From: CAZCWX01 sp964502465
GTDB taxonomy: Bacteria > Desulfobacterota > Binatia > Bin18
Assembly: GCA_964502465.1 (NCBI GenBank)
Contig: CAZCWX010000307.1
Span: 1 to 10,625, forward strand
Length of the DNA stretch: 10,625 bases
Direction: 5' to 3'
The notes beneath the pieces are model-generated. The model saw nothing but the letters and a program-made list of their open reading frames with translations, was not told the origin of the DNA and did not search any database. Shown here one piece after another: positions 4,192 through 10,625 of this stretch (positions within the stretch are counted from its first letter, which is position 1; each line of letters starts with the position of its first letter). A program made the position numbers and the translations under genes.

Positions 4192-4923
4192 GACTGGCAC
4201 TGTCCCGAGCCAGCCCACCCGCTGGAAGCAACCATGGACTGGTTGGCTGAGCACAGTCGCCAGATATACACCACCTTGCTCTACACAGAGGGGTTCCTCT
4301 CGTTTTTCCGCCAGGCGACGCCGATTGACGTGATCGAGGAGAGCCGTATCGGGTCGCGCCCATTACGCCGCACAGGGCAACAGACACTAGCCGACCTGCG
4401 GGCAATTCCATGGGTATTCAGTTGGGGGCAATCCCGTTTTTACCTCTCCGGGTGGTACGGTGTGGGCAGTGCCTTGGAAGCATTGTCCGTGCAACATCCA
4501 AAGCAATTTGCAAACTTACAGCCTCACTTATACCTCTGGGCACCCTTGCACTACATTCTGAGCAACGCTGCGACGAGCATCGCAGCTGCCGATGTTGAGG
4601 TCATGCGTGACTATGCCATGTTGATCGAAGACGCCGAACTGCGTGAGCATGTATTTGAGAAAATCATTGCGGAGTTCGAACGCACTCGTCAGATGTTGGA
4701 ACAGGTCTATGGTGGCACGCTGGCCAAGCGGCGTCCGAATATCCACGGGACGCTGCAGATGCGTCGGGAGGCGCTCCGTGCGCTGCACCACCAGCAGGTT
4801 GGGTTGTTGCGCCAGTGGCGTGGGATGCGTCAGCGTGGTGAGCACGAAGAAGCAGCCACCCTGCTGCCCCATTTGTTGTTGACAGTCAACGCCATCGCGA
4901 GCGGACTGGGAGCTACTGGATGA
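4192..4923 (+). pseudogene. ppc: Phosphoenolpyruvate carboxylase, C-terminal fragment
   Basis: The frame is open from 4192; the first ATG is at 4234 (229 residues). It is clearly the C-terminal quarter of PEP carboxylase, the enzyme that makes oxaloacetate from PEP and bicarbonate. Conserved blocks are GFLSFFRQATPIDVIEESRI (residues 20-39 from the ATG), GSRPLRRTG (40-48), DLRAIPWVFSWGQSRF (54-69), GWYGVGSALE (73-82), ATSIAAADVEVM (113-124), and the terminus LLLTVNAIASGLGATG. Complete enzymes are about 880-970 residues and carry the catalytic His and other active-site residues in the missing N-terminal part, so this fragment cannot be active. Sequence resembling the family continues just upstream of the ATG (HPLEATMDWLAE), which supports truncation of a longer gene. 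The stop at 4189-4191 marks the break. It lies beside the end of the cassette array, suggesting a deletion or insertion boundary. Confidence 0.85.
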
Positions 4924-4987
4924 TACGGATGTTGGAAGAGTCTTTGCTCAGGTCTTTGACCACTACAATATGGGGCTCAGTAGTAGT

Positions 4988-5014
4988 GTCATTCCCGCGG
5001 AAGCGGGAATCCAG
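4988..5014. repeat. Short palindromic repeat of the 'ATTCCCGC..GCGGGAAT' type
   Basis: ATTCCCGC (4991-4998) and GCGGGAAT (5003-5010) flank a 4-base loop, with GTC before and CCAG after. This closely matches a widespread dispersed bacterial intergenic element with the same core. Such elements are usually multicopy and non-autonomous. Only one copy is visible here. Confidence 0.65.
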
Positions 5015-5176
5015 TTCTTGGCAAAGCCATTTGCAACTCGCTCTACGCTGCGCTTTTATCATCCTCCTAAATCAGACCACAGAAGATTCGTACACTGCGC
5101 CACAACCTGGTCTCGCTCCTTTGCCCGGCGATCAATCGCTGGGCTCCATAGCAACGCTCCCTGAAGGGGCCTGAAA

Positions 5177-5192
5177 GCCGGCTGCAGCCGGC
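5177..5192. repeat. 16-bp perfect palindrome
   Basis: GCCGGCTGCAGCCGGC is self-complementary from end to end and can fold as a 6-bp stem with a 4-base loop, preceded by AAA. It resembles GC-rich REP-like hairpins between genes. It lies 87 bases beyond the stop of the Mut7-C gene, which reads towards it, and could help end that transcript, but it lacks a T-run in either direction. Confidence 0.5.
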
Positions 5193-5278
5193 GTCGTCAT
5201 GCAGCTCGGCCAGTTCATGGCCAGGCAGAGGTGAGTGCACAGCGAGGGCTGGAGTGTCTCAATGTCGTGTGGTTCGAT

Positions 5279-5803
5279 TTAGTTTTGTGCAGGTGTCTCT
5301 TCTCTTATGACACCAATCTGCTGCAACTCGTTCAGCACCTGGTCCCGATGTGTAGCACCCCAGTAAATACGGTTGCACCGTGGACAACGGCGAAAGATGT
5401 CCTGCGTTTGCCAGACATACGCTGGCACCTGGTCTCGCACCTGGTCTTTCGTCACCTCTTCTAGTACCCGATTGCATTCGATGCACCGTGTAAGAAGATA
5501 ATGTTGTGGGTCGAGGCCACAGGTCTCGACCACTTGTTTAAGCTGCTCGCGGAAGTGGTCACTCTGCACGAAAACCAATGGGGGAGGGTCTTTGCGACGG
5601 AGGAGGCACGTATTTCGTGTAAGAATCATTCGTTGTTGCCGTCTCCCTTCTCTGAGAATACCCTCGGGGGAAAGCTGAGGGAGATAAGCGGTATCATATC
5701 CCAGAATGCGCAGCCAACGGGCTAATTTGCCAAGCATACGGTCGGCTAAAAAACGGGGAGCCGGCTCCAACCTCGGGGAATCGTTGTCAATCTGTTGCGT
5801 CAT
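5279..5803 (-). CDS. Mut7-C RNase-domain protein with zinc ribbon
   Basis: Read from the ATG at 5801-5803 this is 174 residues, a normal size for stand-alone Mut7-C proteins. The core is PRFLADRMLGKLARWLRILGYDT (about residues 16-38), then MILTRNTCLLRR (59-70) and VFVQSDHFREQLKQV (77-91), matching the PIN-like Mut7-C nuclease domain. A C-terminal zinc-ribbon follows (C107-x2-C110 and C140-x2-C143, RCPRCNRIYWGATH). The frame is open a further 79 codons upstream, but these overlap the divergent transglutaminase gene and look like non-coding translation, so the shorter start is chosen; GCAGG lies just upstream of it. D21 is a likely metal ligand. The position often occupied by Asp in 'LTRD' is Asn (N64) here, which could alter activity. 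Such proteins are presumed RNases; the substrate is unknown. It is divergent from the transglutaminase gene. Confidence 0.88.
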   Translation of the reverse strand: MTQQIDNDSPRLEPAPRFLADRMLGKLARWLRILGYDTAYLPQLSPEGILREGRRQQRMILTRNTCLLRRKDPPPLVFVQSDHFREQLKQVVETCGLDPQHYLLTRCIECNRVLEEVTKDQVRDQVPAYVWQTQDIFRRCPRCNRIYWGATHRDQVLNELQQIGVIREETPAQN

Positions 5804-5823
5804 GAATTGCCTGCTACAGAAAT

Positions 5824-5873
5824 TTGTGAAACTGTCCGATTTCACAGTATAAAAAGGGCTAAGCGAAAAGCAA
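5824..5873. promoter_or_regulatory. Divergent promoter pair with 7-bp dyad
   Basis: Plus strand: TTGTGA (5824-5829), 18 bases, TATAAA (5848-5853). Minus strand: TTGCTT (5868-5873), 16 bases, TATACT (5846-5851). The two -10 elements overlap. A perfect inverted repeat, TGTGAAA (5825-5831) and TTTCACA (5840-5846) with an 8-base spacer, lies in the plus promoter and just downstream of the minus -10. It could be an operator controlling both genes. The half-sites are TGTGA/TCACA, but 12 bases apart rather than the 6 of CRP sites. Confidence 0.45.
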
Positions 5874-5888
5874 GGATCAAAAAGACAC

Positions 5889-7346
5889 ATGAGACGTTTC
5901 TTCAGAGTTGGCATTATCCTTTTCTGGCTGACCATGGTGGCATTGCTGATCCAACGCAATCTTCCAGAATCCCCCCCTTTCCCCTCCGCTGTCCCCCCCT
6001 CAGCAACCTTGCTGACAGCAGAGGAAGAGTGGATGGGCATCTACCACCACGAGCAAAAAGTTGGGTATCTGCAGCGTCACCTCTCTCCGACAGACACTGG
6101 CTACACATGGGAGGAACAATGGCGGATGCGGCTCCGGGTGCTCGACACTCCGCAAACGATTCATACTGAGGTGCGCGCCAACACTGACCACCAATATGCG
6201 CTGACCTCTTTTTCTTTTCGCCTCCTCAGTTCAGGCGTGACGTTTCAGGTGTCAGGGGCAGTGGAAGCTGGCACTCTGCGTGGACAGATGATGAGCGGCG
6301 GCGAGACCTCGCCCTTTTCTTTCTTATTGCACGAGCCGATTTATTTACCAGCGACAACCCAAATGGCACTGCGTGGCGCTGTACTCCAGTCAGGAGAAGA
6401 GCGCCGGTTCACGATCTTCAATCCTCTCTCCCTGCGCACAGAAACAATCAGTATCACTGCTCTGGGTGCCGAAATACTTTCGCTCAAAGGAGAGCAACGC
6501 ACGGTGATGAAAGTTGCCGAGCGCATGGCTGGCACCACTGTCCATGCCTGGTTAGACCAGGACGGAAAAGTGCTGAAAGAGGAAGCCTCTCTCGGCCTGG
6601 TCTTGTTACGCGAGAGCCAGGAAGATGCGCTGGGGGGCGGATGGCAGGACAGCACGCCTCTCGATCTGGTCACGACGGCCGCCATTCCGGTCCGCCAATC
6701 GTTGCCGAATCCACGGACACTGACCCATTTGCAGCTCAGACTGGTAGGACAAGAGAATGCCACGTTTGCCTTTCCTCCACGTCAGCAGCGTCACGAGGGG
6801 ATGTTGACCGTCACAACAGAAAACCTGTCTACATTGGCTTCCTACGTGTTACCGCAAGCAGACCCACAGTTCGCTGCCGATTTGCAAGCGACGCCATTTT
6901 TGCAGAGCACGCATCCACGACTTATGACCCAGGTCAAGAAAATTCTCGGCCCCGAGCAGGATGCGCTGCACGCGACACGCAAGCTCCTGGATTGGACGTA
7001 CACGACCTTGGACAAGACACCAACCATAGGGATGCCTACTGCCTTGGAAGCGCTGGAGAGCAGAAAAGGAGATTGCAACGAACATGCGGTGTTATTCACA
7101 GCTCTCGCTCGTGCCGCTGGGATTCCAGCCCGGGTCGCCGCAGGGGTGGTCTATCTCGACGGCGCGTTTTACTATCACGCCTGGTCTGAGGTATGGCTCG
7201 GACAGTGGGTTGCCGTAGACCCAACGTTTGGCCAATTGCCTGCCGATGCCACCCATGTCAAGTTTATCGAAGGTGGACCGGAGCAACATCTGGGCCTGCT
7301 CAAGGTCATTGGGCAGGTAGGAATGGAGATTGTAGAATATAAGTAG
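5889..7346 (+). CDS. Membrane-anchored transglutaminase-like domain protein
   Basis: This 485-residue protein begins with a basic head and one hydrophobic segment (residues 1-22, VGIILFWLTMVALLI), so it is exported and probably anchored in the inner membrane with its bulk in the periplasm. Residues 45-320 form a long beta-rich region without recognisable motifs. The C-terminal part carries a transglutaminase-like (TGc) domain: TPTIGMPTALEALESRKGDC..., catalytic Cys396 in GDCNEHAVLF, His430 in YYHAWSEVW, and Asp444 in VAVDPTFGQ. All three triad residues are intact. In bacteria this fold usually acts as a protease or amidase rather than a true crosslinker. The start ATG has AAGGA 12 bases upstream, a long spacing. 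The gene heads a plus-strand run with an ABC exporter and may act in the same process; the substrate is unknown. Confidence 0.88.
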   Translation: MRRFFRVGIILFWLTMVALLIQRNLPESPPFPSAVPPSATLLTAEEEWMGIYHHEQKVGYLQRHLSPTDTGYTWEEQWRMRLRVLDTPQTIHTEVRANTDHQYALTSFSFRLLSSGVTFQVSGAVEAGTLRGQMMSGGETSPFSFLLHEPIYLPATTQMALRGAVLQSGEERRFTIFNPLSLRTETISITALGAEILSLKGEQRTVMKVAERMAGTTVHAWLDQDGKVLKEEASLGLVLLRESQEDALGGGWQDSTPLDLVTTAAIPVRQSLPNPRTLTHLQLRLVGQENATFAFPPRQQRHEGMLTVTTENLSTLASYVLPQADPQFAADLQATPFLQSTHPRLMTQVKKILGPEQDALHATRKLLDWTYTTLDKTPTIGMPTALEALESRKGDCNEHAVLFTALARAAGIPARVAAGVVYLDGAFYYHAWSEVWLGQWVAVDPTFGQLPADATHVKFIEGGPEQHLGLLKVIGQVGMEIVEYK

Positions 7347-7456
7347 CTGTCAGCCGTCAGCGATCAGCTCAATCAGGAGCGGGTGCAATCGTGAGTTCTG
7401 TGCTCTTTGATGCAAGGAGCCCTCAAAGCTGAAAGCTGATTACTGAGAGCTGATTG
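7347..7456. repeat. Opposed arrays of heptanucleotide repeats
   Basis: Directly after the transglutaminase stop are three tandem 7-mers ending in TCAG (CTGTCAG, CCGTCAG, CGATCAG; 7347-7367). Further on are four tandem 7-mers beginning with CTGA (CTGAAAG, CTGATTA, CTGAGAG, CTGATTG; 7429-7456). The first set is the complement type of the second, so the gap could fold into a long imperfect stem. Similar short tandem heptamer repeats are known in cyanobacteria and some other bacteria. The right array ends 8 bases before the ATPase gene's Shine-Dalgarno. Confidence 0.7.
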
Positions 7457-7473
7457 CTTTTCGCGAGGAACAC

Positions 7474-8229
7474 ATGATCCGACTCGAACATCTCACCAAA
7501 CGTTTCGGTTCCTTCACTGCCGTTGAGAACCTCTGTCTGCAGATTGCCGAGGGAGAAATCTTCGGCTTCTTGGGTCCCAACGGCGCTGGGAAGACCACGA
7601 CTATTCGCATGATGATGGGGCTCCTCAAATCTACGACCGGACGAGTGATCCTCGGTGGCTATGACCTCTCCAAAGAGCCGCTCGCAGCCAAAGCCCTCTC
7701 CGGCTTCGTACCGGACCGGCCCTTTGTGTACGATAAGCTGACCGGCCGTGAGTTTCTTCATTTTGTTGGCGGACTGTATCAAGTGCCTAAGGGAACGTGT
7801 CGGGGGCGAACAGAGGAATCCCTTGAGCTGTTCAACCTCGCTGACTGGGGCGATGAGTTGATTGAGAACTACTCCCACGGTATGAAGCAACGCCTCGTCG
7901 TGGCAGCTTCCCTGCTCCACGACCCTCAGATTCTCGTTGTGGACGAACCGATGGTGGGAATGGACCCGATTGGCACGCGCATGTTTAAGGCGCTCCTGCG
8001 TTCACTGACGTTGAAAGGCAAGACGGTCTTTATGTCCACACATAGCCTGGAGGTCGCCGAGGAGCTGTGCGACCGCATTGGCATCATTCTCGGTGGTAAA
8101 CTGATCGCTTTAGGCTCTCTCGATGAATTACAACGGCAAGCTGGGAACGAAGGCCGCCTCGAAGACATCTTTCTTCAATTGACCGCTGCACCCGATATGC
8201 TGGATGTGATTGAAGCGTTACGGGCTTAA
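7474..8229 (+). CDS. ABC transporter ATP-binding protein
   Basis: This 251-residue ATPase has all the nucleotide-binding landmarks: Walker A GPNGAGKT (residues 34-41), signature YSHGMKQR (133-140), Walker B ILVVDEP (153-159, catalytic E158), D-loop region GMDP, and the H-loop His190 in FMSTHSLEVAEE. The usual Q-loop glutamine is replaced: the segment reads GFVPDRPFVYDKLTG, typical of one branch of ABC-2-type exporter ATPases. The signature is SHGMK rather than the textbook LSGGQ. GAGGA lies 4 bases before the ATG. It would drive transport together with the permease at 8456-10243 in the same operon. The exported substrate is unknown; a lipid, polysaccharide or peptide is possible. Confidence 0.93.
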   Translation: MIRLEHLTKRFGSFTAVENLCLQIAEGEIFGFLGPNGAGKTTTIRMMMGLLKSTTGRVILGGYDLSKEPLAAKALSGFVPDRPFVYDKLTGREFLHFVGGLYQVPKGTCRGRTEESLELFNLADWGDELIENYSHGMKQRLVVAASLLHDPQILVVDEPMVGMDPIGTRMFKALLRSLTLKGKTVFMSTHSLEVAEELCDRIGIILGGKLIALGSLDELQRQAGNEGRLEDIFLQLTAAPDMLDVIEALRA

Positions 8230-8270
8230 GAAATATTGAGACAGGGAAAACACTCAGAGGGAGTACAGAC

Positions 8271-8459
8271 GTGGGCGAACATCAAATTCTTGGGGCACTA
8301 TTAGTCCTGCAAGGAACCCTGACTGTAGTAGGGCTCTTTATCGCCATGCAAATCTATCGCGAAGCCAGAGATAGTGCAGAAAAATCTCGGGAAGTAGAAG
8401 AATTGGTCAGCGCCACACTGGAAGTGGCACGTGAAATTCTGAGGCAGGTTAAAAGATGA
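8271..8459 (+). CDS. Small single-helix protein linked to the ABC exporter
   Basis: This 62-residue frame starts at GTG (8271), with GAGGGAG about 8 bases upstream. Residues about 7-28 (LGALLVLQGTLTVVGLFIAMQI) form one transmembrane helix. The rest (YREARDSAEKSREVEELVSATLEVAREILRQVKR) is charged and likely a coiled-coil helix. I do not recognise the family. Its TGA overlaps the permease ATG (ATGA, 8456-8459), and it lies 41 bases after the ATPase stop, so the three are coupled in one transcript. The position and shape suggest a small accessory subunit that might hold the transporter together, but that is inference. Confidence 0.7.
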   Translation: MGEHQILGALLVLQGTLTVVGLFIAMQIYREARDSAEKSREVEELVSATLEVAREILRQVKR

Positions 8460-10243
8460 GAGTGAAGCATATGAAGGTAGAGTTATCAGGCCTGGAGGTG
8501 AGCACCAAGGCAACGCCTCTTCTCCTGCCTCCCTCACTGGTCACAGGGAACTGGCTTTTACTCCTTATTCCTCGCTTTCTGGCACTACGGAACGGCCTGC
8601 TCCGCAGAGACCGCAGCAGCCGCGCGCGGGCATTGATTTTGTCTACCCTGGTTGTGTTGTTTTGGTGTGGTGCCTTCTGGTTCTTCTATCGTGTCTTGAC
8701 ATACTTTCACGCGATCCCGGACCTCGGACCAGTGCTCAGCCAAAAGCTGTTGCATGTTGTGTTTCTCACGTTCTTTGCCATCCTCTTGTTCAGTAATGTC
8801 ATCACTGGGCTTTCTACCTTTTTCTTATCACGTGATTTGCTCCTCCTGCTTCCGGCCCCAGTTCCACCGAACCGTCTGTTTGCCGCCAAGTTCGCCGAAA
8901 CCCTGGTCGATTCGTCATGGATGGTCCTGCTTTTCAGTGGGCCGGCCTTCGTAGCGTATGGGGTGGTCCACGGAGGTGGCCCCATCTATTATCTGATGGC
9001 CTTCCTTACCCTAGTCCCTTTCCTCATCATCCCGGCAGCGCTGGGGGTCATCGTTACCATGAGTTTGGCCTATCTGCTGCCAGCGCAACGCGGAAAGGAC
9101 ATGCTATTGGTGTTCTCTACGCTGTTTCTCAGTTTGCTCTACCTGCTCTTCCGCTTACTGCAGCCCGAGAAACTGGTGAATCCCGAGGCATTTTCTGACT
9201 TTCTCGCTTTTCTTTCGGCAATGCAGGCTCCGTCCTCACCATTCTTGCCAAGCACCTGGGCAGCCGATGCCCTCCTCCCCTTCCTTGGCCTCAAGCACGG
9301 AGCGGCACTTTTTCACTATTTGTTGCTGCTCAGTACCGCCCTTGTCCTCCTCGTCGTTGGTTCGTCGCTGTCGACGACTCTGTACCCACTGGGCTGGTCC
9401 AAGGCGCAAGAAGGCCAACGCCGGCGTGGTCTGCGACACTGGTGGGATACGGTCATCCAGAGCGTCGTCACCGTGTTTCCTTCTCGTCTGCGCGTTATTG
9501 TGATCAAGGATCTGAAAACCTTCTTCCGTGATGCCGGGCAGTGGTCCCAGCTTTTCATGCTTCTCGCGTTAATTGTGGTGTACGTCTACAACTTCAGCGT
9601 CTTGCCAATGGGCGGAGGTGCGGTCGGCTCTTTTTATCTGCAAAATGTCGTGGCGTTCTTTAATCTGGCGCTGGCGGGATTCGTTATGGCCGCCATCGCC
9701 GTGCGCTTTGTCTTTCCGGCGCTCAGCCTCGAAGGGAAGACGTTCTGGGTCCTGAAGAGCGCGCCCGTACCGCTCCGTCGCTGGTGGTGGAGCAAGTTTT
9801 GGGTAGGATTGTTGCCGTTACTGTTTCTGGGAGAATTGCTCGTCTGTATTACCAACCACTTCCTGAACGTCTCGACGTTTATGATGGTGCTCTCGGCAGT
9901 GACCTTGTTTTTCCTGACGTTCGGTATCGTCGCCTTGGGTATGGCCATTGGGGTTGCGTACCCGAATTTTACTGCCGAACACAGTGCAAAGATTGCAGCC
10001 AGTTTTGGCGGCGTCCTCTACATGATCCTGAGTATCTTGTTCATTGGGCTGGTTGTAGTGTTGGAAGCTTGGCCAGTGTACATGCTCTTGATGAGCAAGC
10101 TCAAGCAAATGCCGCTTACCCCCGCAATGTGGAGCGGCATGATGACCTCCTTCGGGCTCGCTCTGTCGTTGGCCCTTGGCGTGTTCTGGGTTTCTACCCG
10201 CTGGAGTATCGCCAGGCTGGAGGAGATGGAAATTTCCCTGTAG
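8456..10243 (+). CDS. ABC exporter permease (ABC-2-like, about 12 membrane helices)
   Basis: This 595-residue protein has about a dozen hydrophobic segments, at roughly residues 59-82, 97-120, 153-172, 179-207, 215-235, 286-305, 365-381, 396-420, 447-468, 476-500, 515-537 and 563-580. Two repeats of a six-helix unit are plausible. A motif typical of large putative ABC exporters is present twice in loose form: LLLLLPAPVPPNRLFAAKF (about 128-146) and FWVLKSAPVPLRRWWWSKFW (about 430-449). The ATG at 8456 overlaps the preceding stop by four bases; an alternative ATG is 15 bases downstream. It would form the membrane channel for the ATPase at 7474. It probably works in the inner membrane; the substrate is unknown. 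Confidence 0.88.
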   Translation: MRVKHMKVELSGLEVSTKATPLLLPPSLVTGNWLLLLIPRFLALRNGLLRRDRSSRARALILSTLVVLFWCGAFWFFYRVLTYFHAIPDLGPVLSQKLLHVVFLTFFAILLFSNVITGLSTFFLSRDLLLLLPAPVPPNRLFAAKFAETLVDSSWMVLLFSGPAFVAYGVVHGGGPIYYLMAFLTLVPFLIIPAALGVIVTMSLAYLLPAQRGKDMLLVFSTLFLSLLYLLFRLLQPEKLVNPEAFSDFLAFLSAMQAPSSPFLPSTWAADALLPFLGLKHGAALFHYLLLLSTALVLLVVGSSLSTTLYPLGWSKAQEGQRRRGLRHWWDTVIQSVVTVFPSRLRVIVIKDLKTFFRDAGQWSQLFMLLALIVVYVYNFSVLPMGGGAVGSFYLQNVVAFFNLALAGFVMAAIAVRFVFPALSLEGKTFWVLKSAPVPLRRWWWSKFWVGLLPLLFLGELLVCITNHFLNVSTFMMVLSAVTLFFLTFGIVALGMAIGVAYPNFTAEHSAKIAASFGGVLYMILSILFIGLVVVLEAWPVYMLLMSKLKQMPLTPAMWSGMMTSFGLALSLALGVFWVSTRWSIARLEEMEISL

Positions 10244-10281
10244 AAGGCAAATGATAGGGAGAAGCGGAGAACGAAGAGCCG

Positions 10282-10625
10282 ATGAACAGTATTCTTGTGA
10301 GCATCGTAGCGCTCTATCTTGCTATGGTGCCGTTGTGTCAGGCAAAGGAGGGAATTGTGGAAGAGCATGTGATGTTTCCGGCTGGTGCAATCACGTTGGA
10401 AGGTTTGTTCGCAACGCCAGTGCAAACGCCGACCATCGGCGCAGTTGTTTGCCACCCTCATCCACTCTACGGGGGGGAGATGCGCAATAATGTCGTCGCT
10501 GCTCTCGTCGATGCGAAGCAGAAAGCGGATATGGCCACGTTACGGGTCAACTATCGCGGTGTGGGACGTAGCGGCGGTTCGCACGGCTAAGGAGAAGCGG
10601 AGCTTTAGGACGTCAAAGCAGCCGT
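10282..10625 (+). pseudogene. Exported alpha/beta hydrolase, interrupted by two in-frame stops, runs off the window
   Basis: The start at 10282 gives a signal peptide (MNSILVSIVALYLAMVPLCQA, residues 1-21), then VMFPAGAITLEGLF, GAVVCHPHPLYGGEMRNNVV (53-72) and TLRVNYRGVGRSGGSHG. This is the N-terminal part of an alpha/beta hydrolase of the dienelactone-hydrolase-like type. The frame then meets TAA (10588-10590) and, six codons later, TAG (10606-10608). Between and after these the same frame reads GEAEL and DVKAA, exactly what the family shows after the RGVGRS motif. Both stops would be Glu codons after a G-to-T change (GAA, GAG). The nucleophile Ser and catalytic Asp/His lie beyond the window. 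Either the gene is dead or the window edge carries errors. It begins 38 bases after the permease. Confidence 0.75.

Larger units (their letters stand above)
4924..5278. other. Gene-free stretch with two small palindromic repeats
   Basis: No credible gene is seen on either strand in these 355 bases. The short frames here have no motif or ribosome-binding site. The stretch lies between the end of the ppc fragment and the stop of the minus-strand Mut7-C gene. It holds the repeats at 4988-5014 and 5177-5192, described separately. Confidence 0.6.

Noticed and set aside
5825..5846. CRP binding site
   Set aside because: The half-sites TGTGA and TCACA are present, but 12 bases apart instead of 6.
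6641..7189. 182-residue plus-strand frame inside the transglutaminase gene
   Set aside because: The overlapping frame carries the intact catalytic triad; this one shows no motif.
10588..10608. Stop-codon reassignment or readthrough of TAA and TAG
   Set aside because: Other genes in the window end sensibly with TAA, TAG and TGA, and no readthrough signal is apparent.

Overview
The left third of this window (about 1-3568) reads as an integron gene-cassette array. Short plus-strand genes are separated by 95-107 bp imperfect palindromes that have the layout of attC recombination sites: an RYYYAAC-like R'' box on the left, a GTTRRRY-like R' box on the right, and complementary arms between. Four sites are clear (1040-1141, 1674-1771, 2836-2930, 3468-3568) and one is degenerate (268-374). 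Cassette cargo in order: a free-standing ClpX-type zinc finger; a Phd/YefM-ParE/RelE toxin-antitoxin pair; a CcbP-like calcium-binding protein; a DUF4160 + DUF2442 pair with a HIT-family hydrolase; and an unrecognised 111-residue protein. No integrase or attI is visible. All cassettes point right, so attI/intI, if present, should lie left of base 1. A CALIN (attC cluster without integrase) is equally possible.

Immediately right of the last attC lies a 101-base element (3567-3667) that folds on paper into a three-way junction. Its two long stems carry one mismatch each, and both are G.U-compatible. It is followed by two broken genes: a small conserved-looking protein gene with a one-base frameshift (3784-4114), and the C-terminal quarter of phosphoenolpyruvate carboxylase without its N-terminal part (4192-4923). 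No attC follows them, so the array probably ends near 3568. Bases 4924-5278 hold no gene, only two small palindromic repeats.

The right half looks like ordinary chromosome. A Mut7-C RNase-domain protein (5279-5803, minus) is divergent from a membrane-anchored transglutaminase-like protein (5889-7346, plus). Their 85-base gap holds face-to-face promoter-like elements around a 7-bp dyad. The transglutaminase gene is followed by an ABC exporter: ATPase (7474-8229), a 62-residue one-helix protein (8271-8459) and a roughly 12-helix permease (8456-10243, overlapping by ATGA). Last comes a secreted alpha/beta-hydrolase gene with two in-frame stops at the window edge (10282-10625). The gap at 7347-7473 contains opposed arrays of heptanucleotide repeats.

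The organism is a bacterium of moderately high GC. The envelope-type transglutaminase/exporter cluster, Mut7-C protein and attC array would suit an environmental proteobacterium-like or Tectomicrobia/Desulfobacterota-like lineage, but this placement is a guess. All assignments come from reading the sequence; no database search was made.
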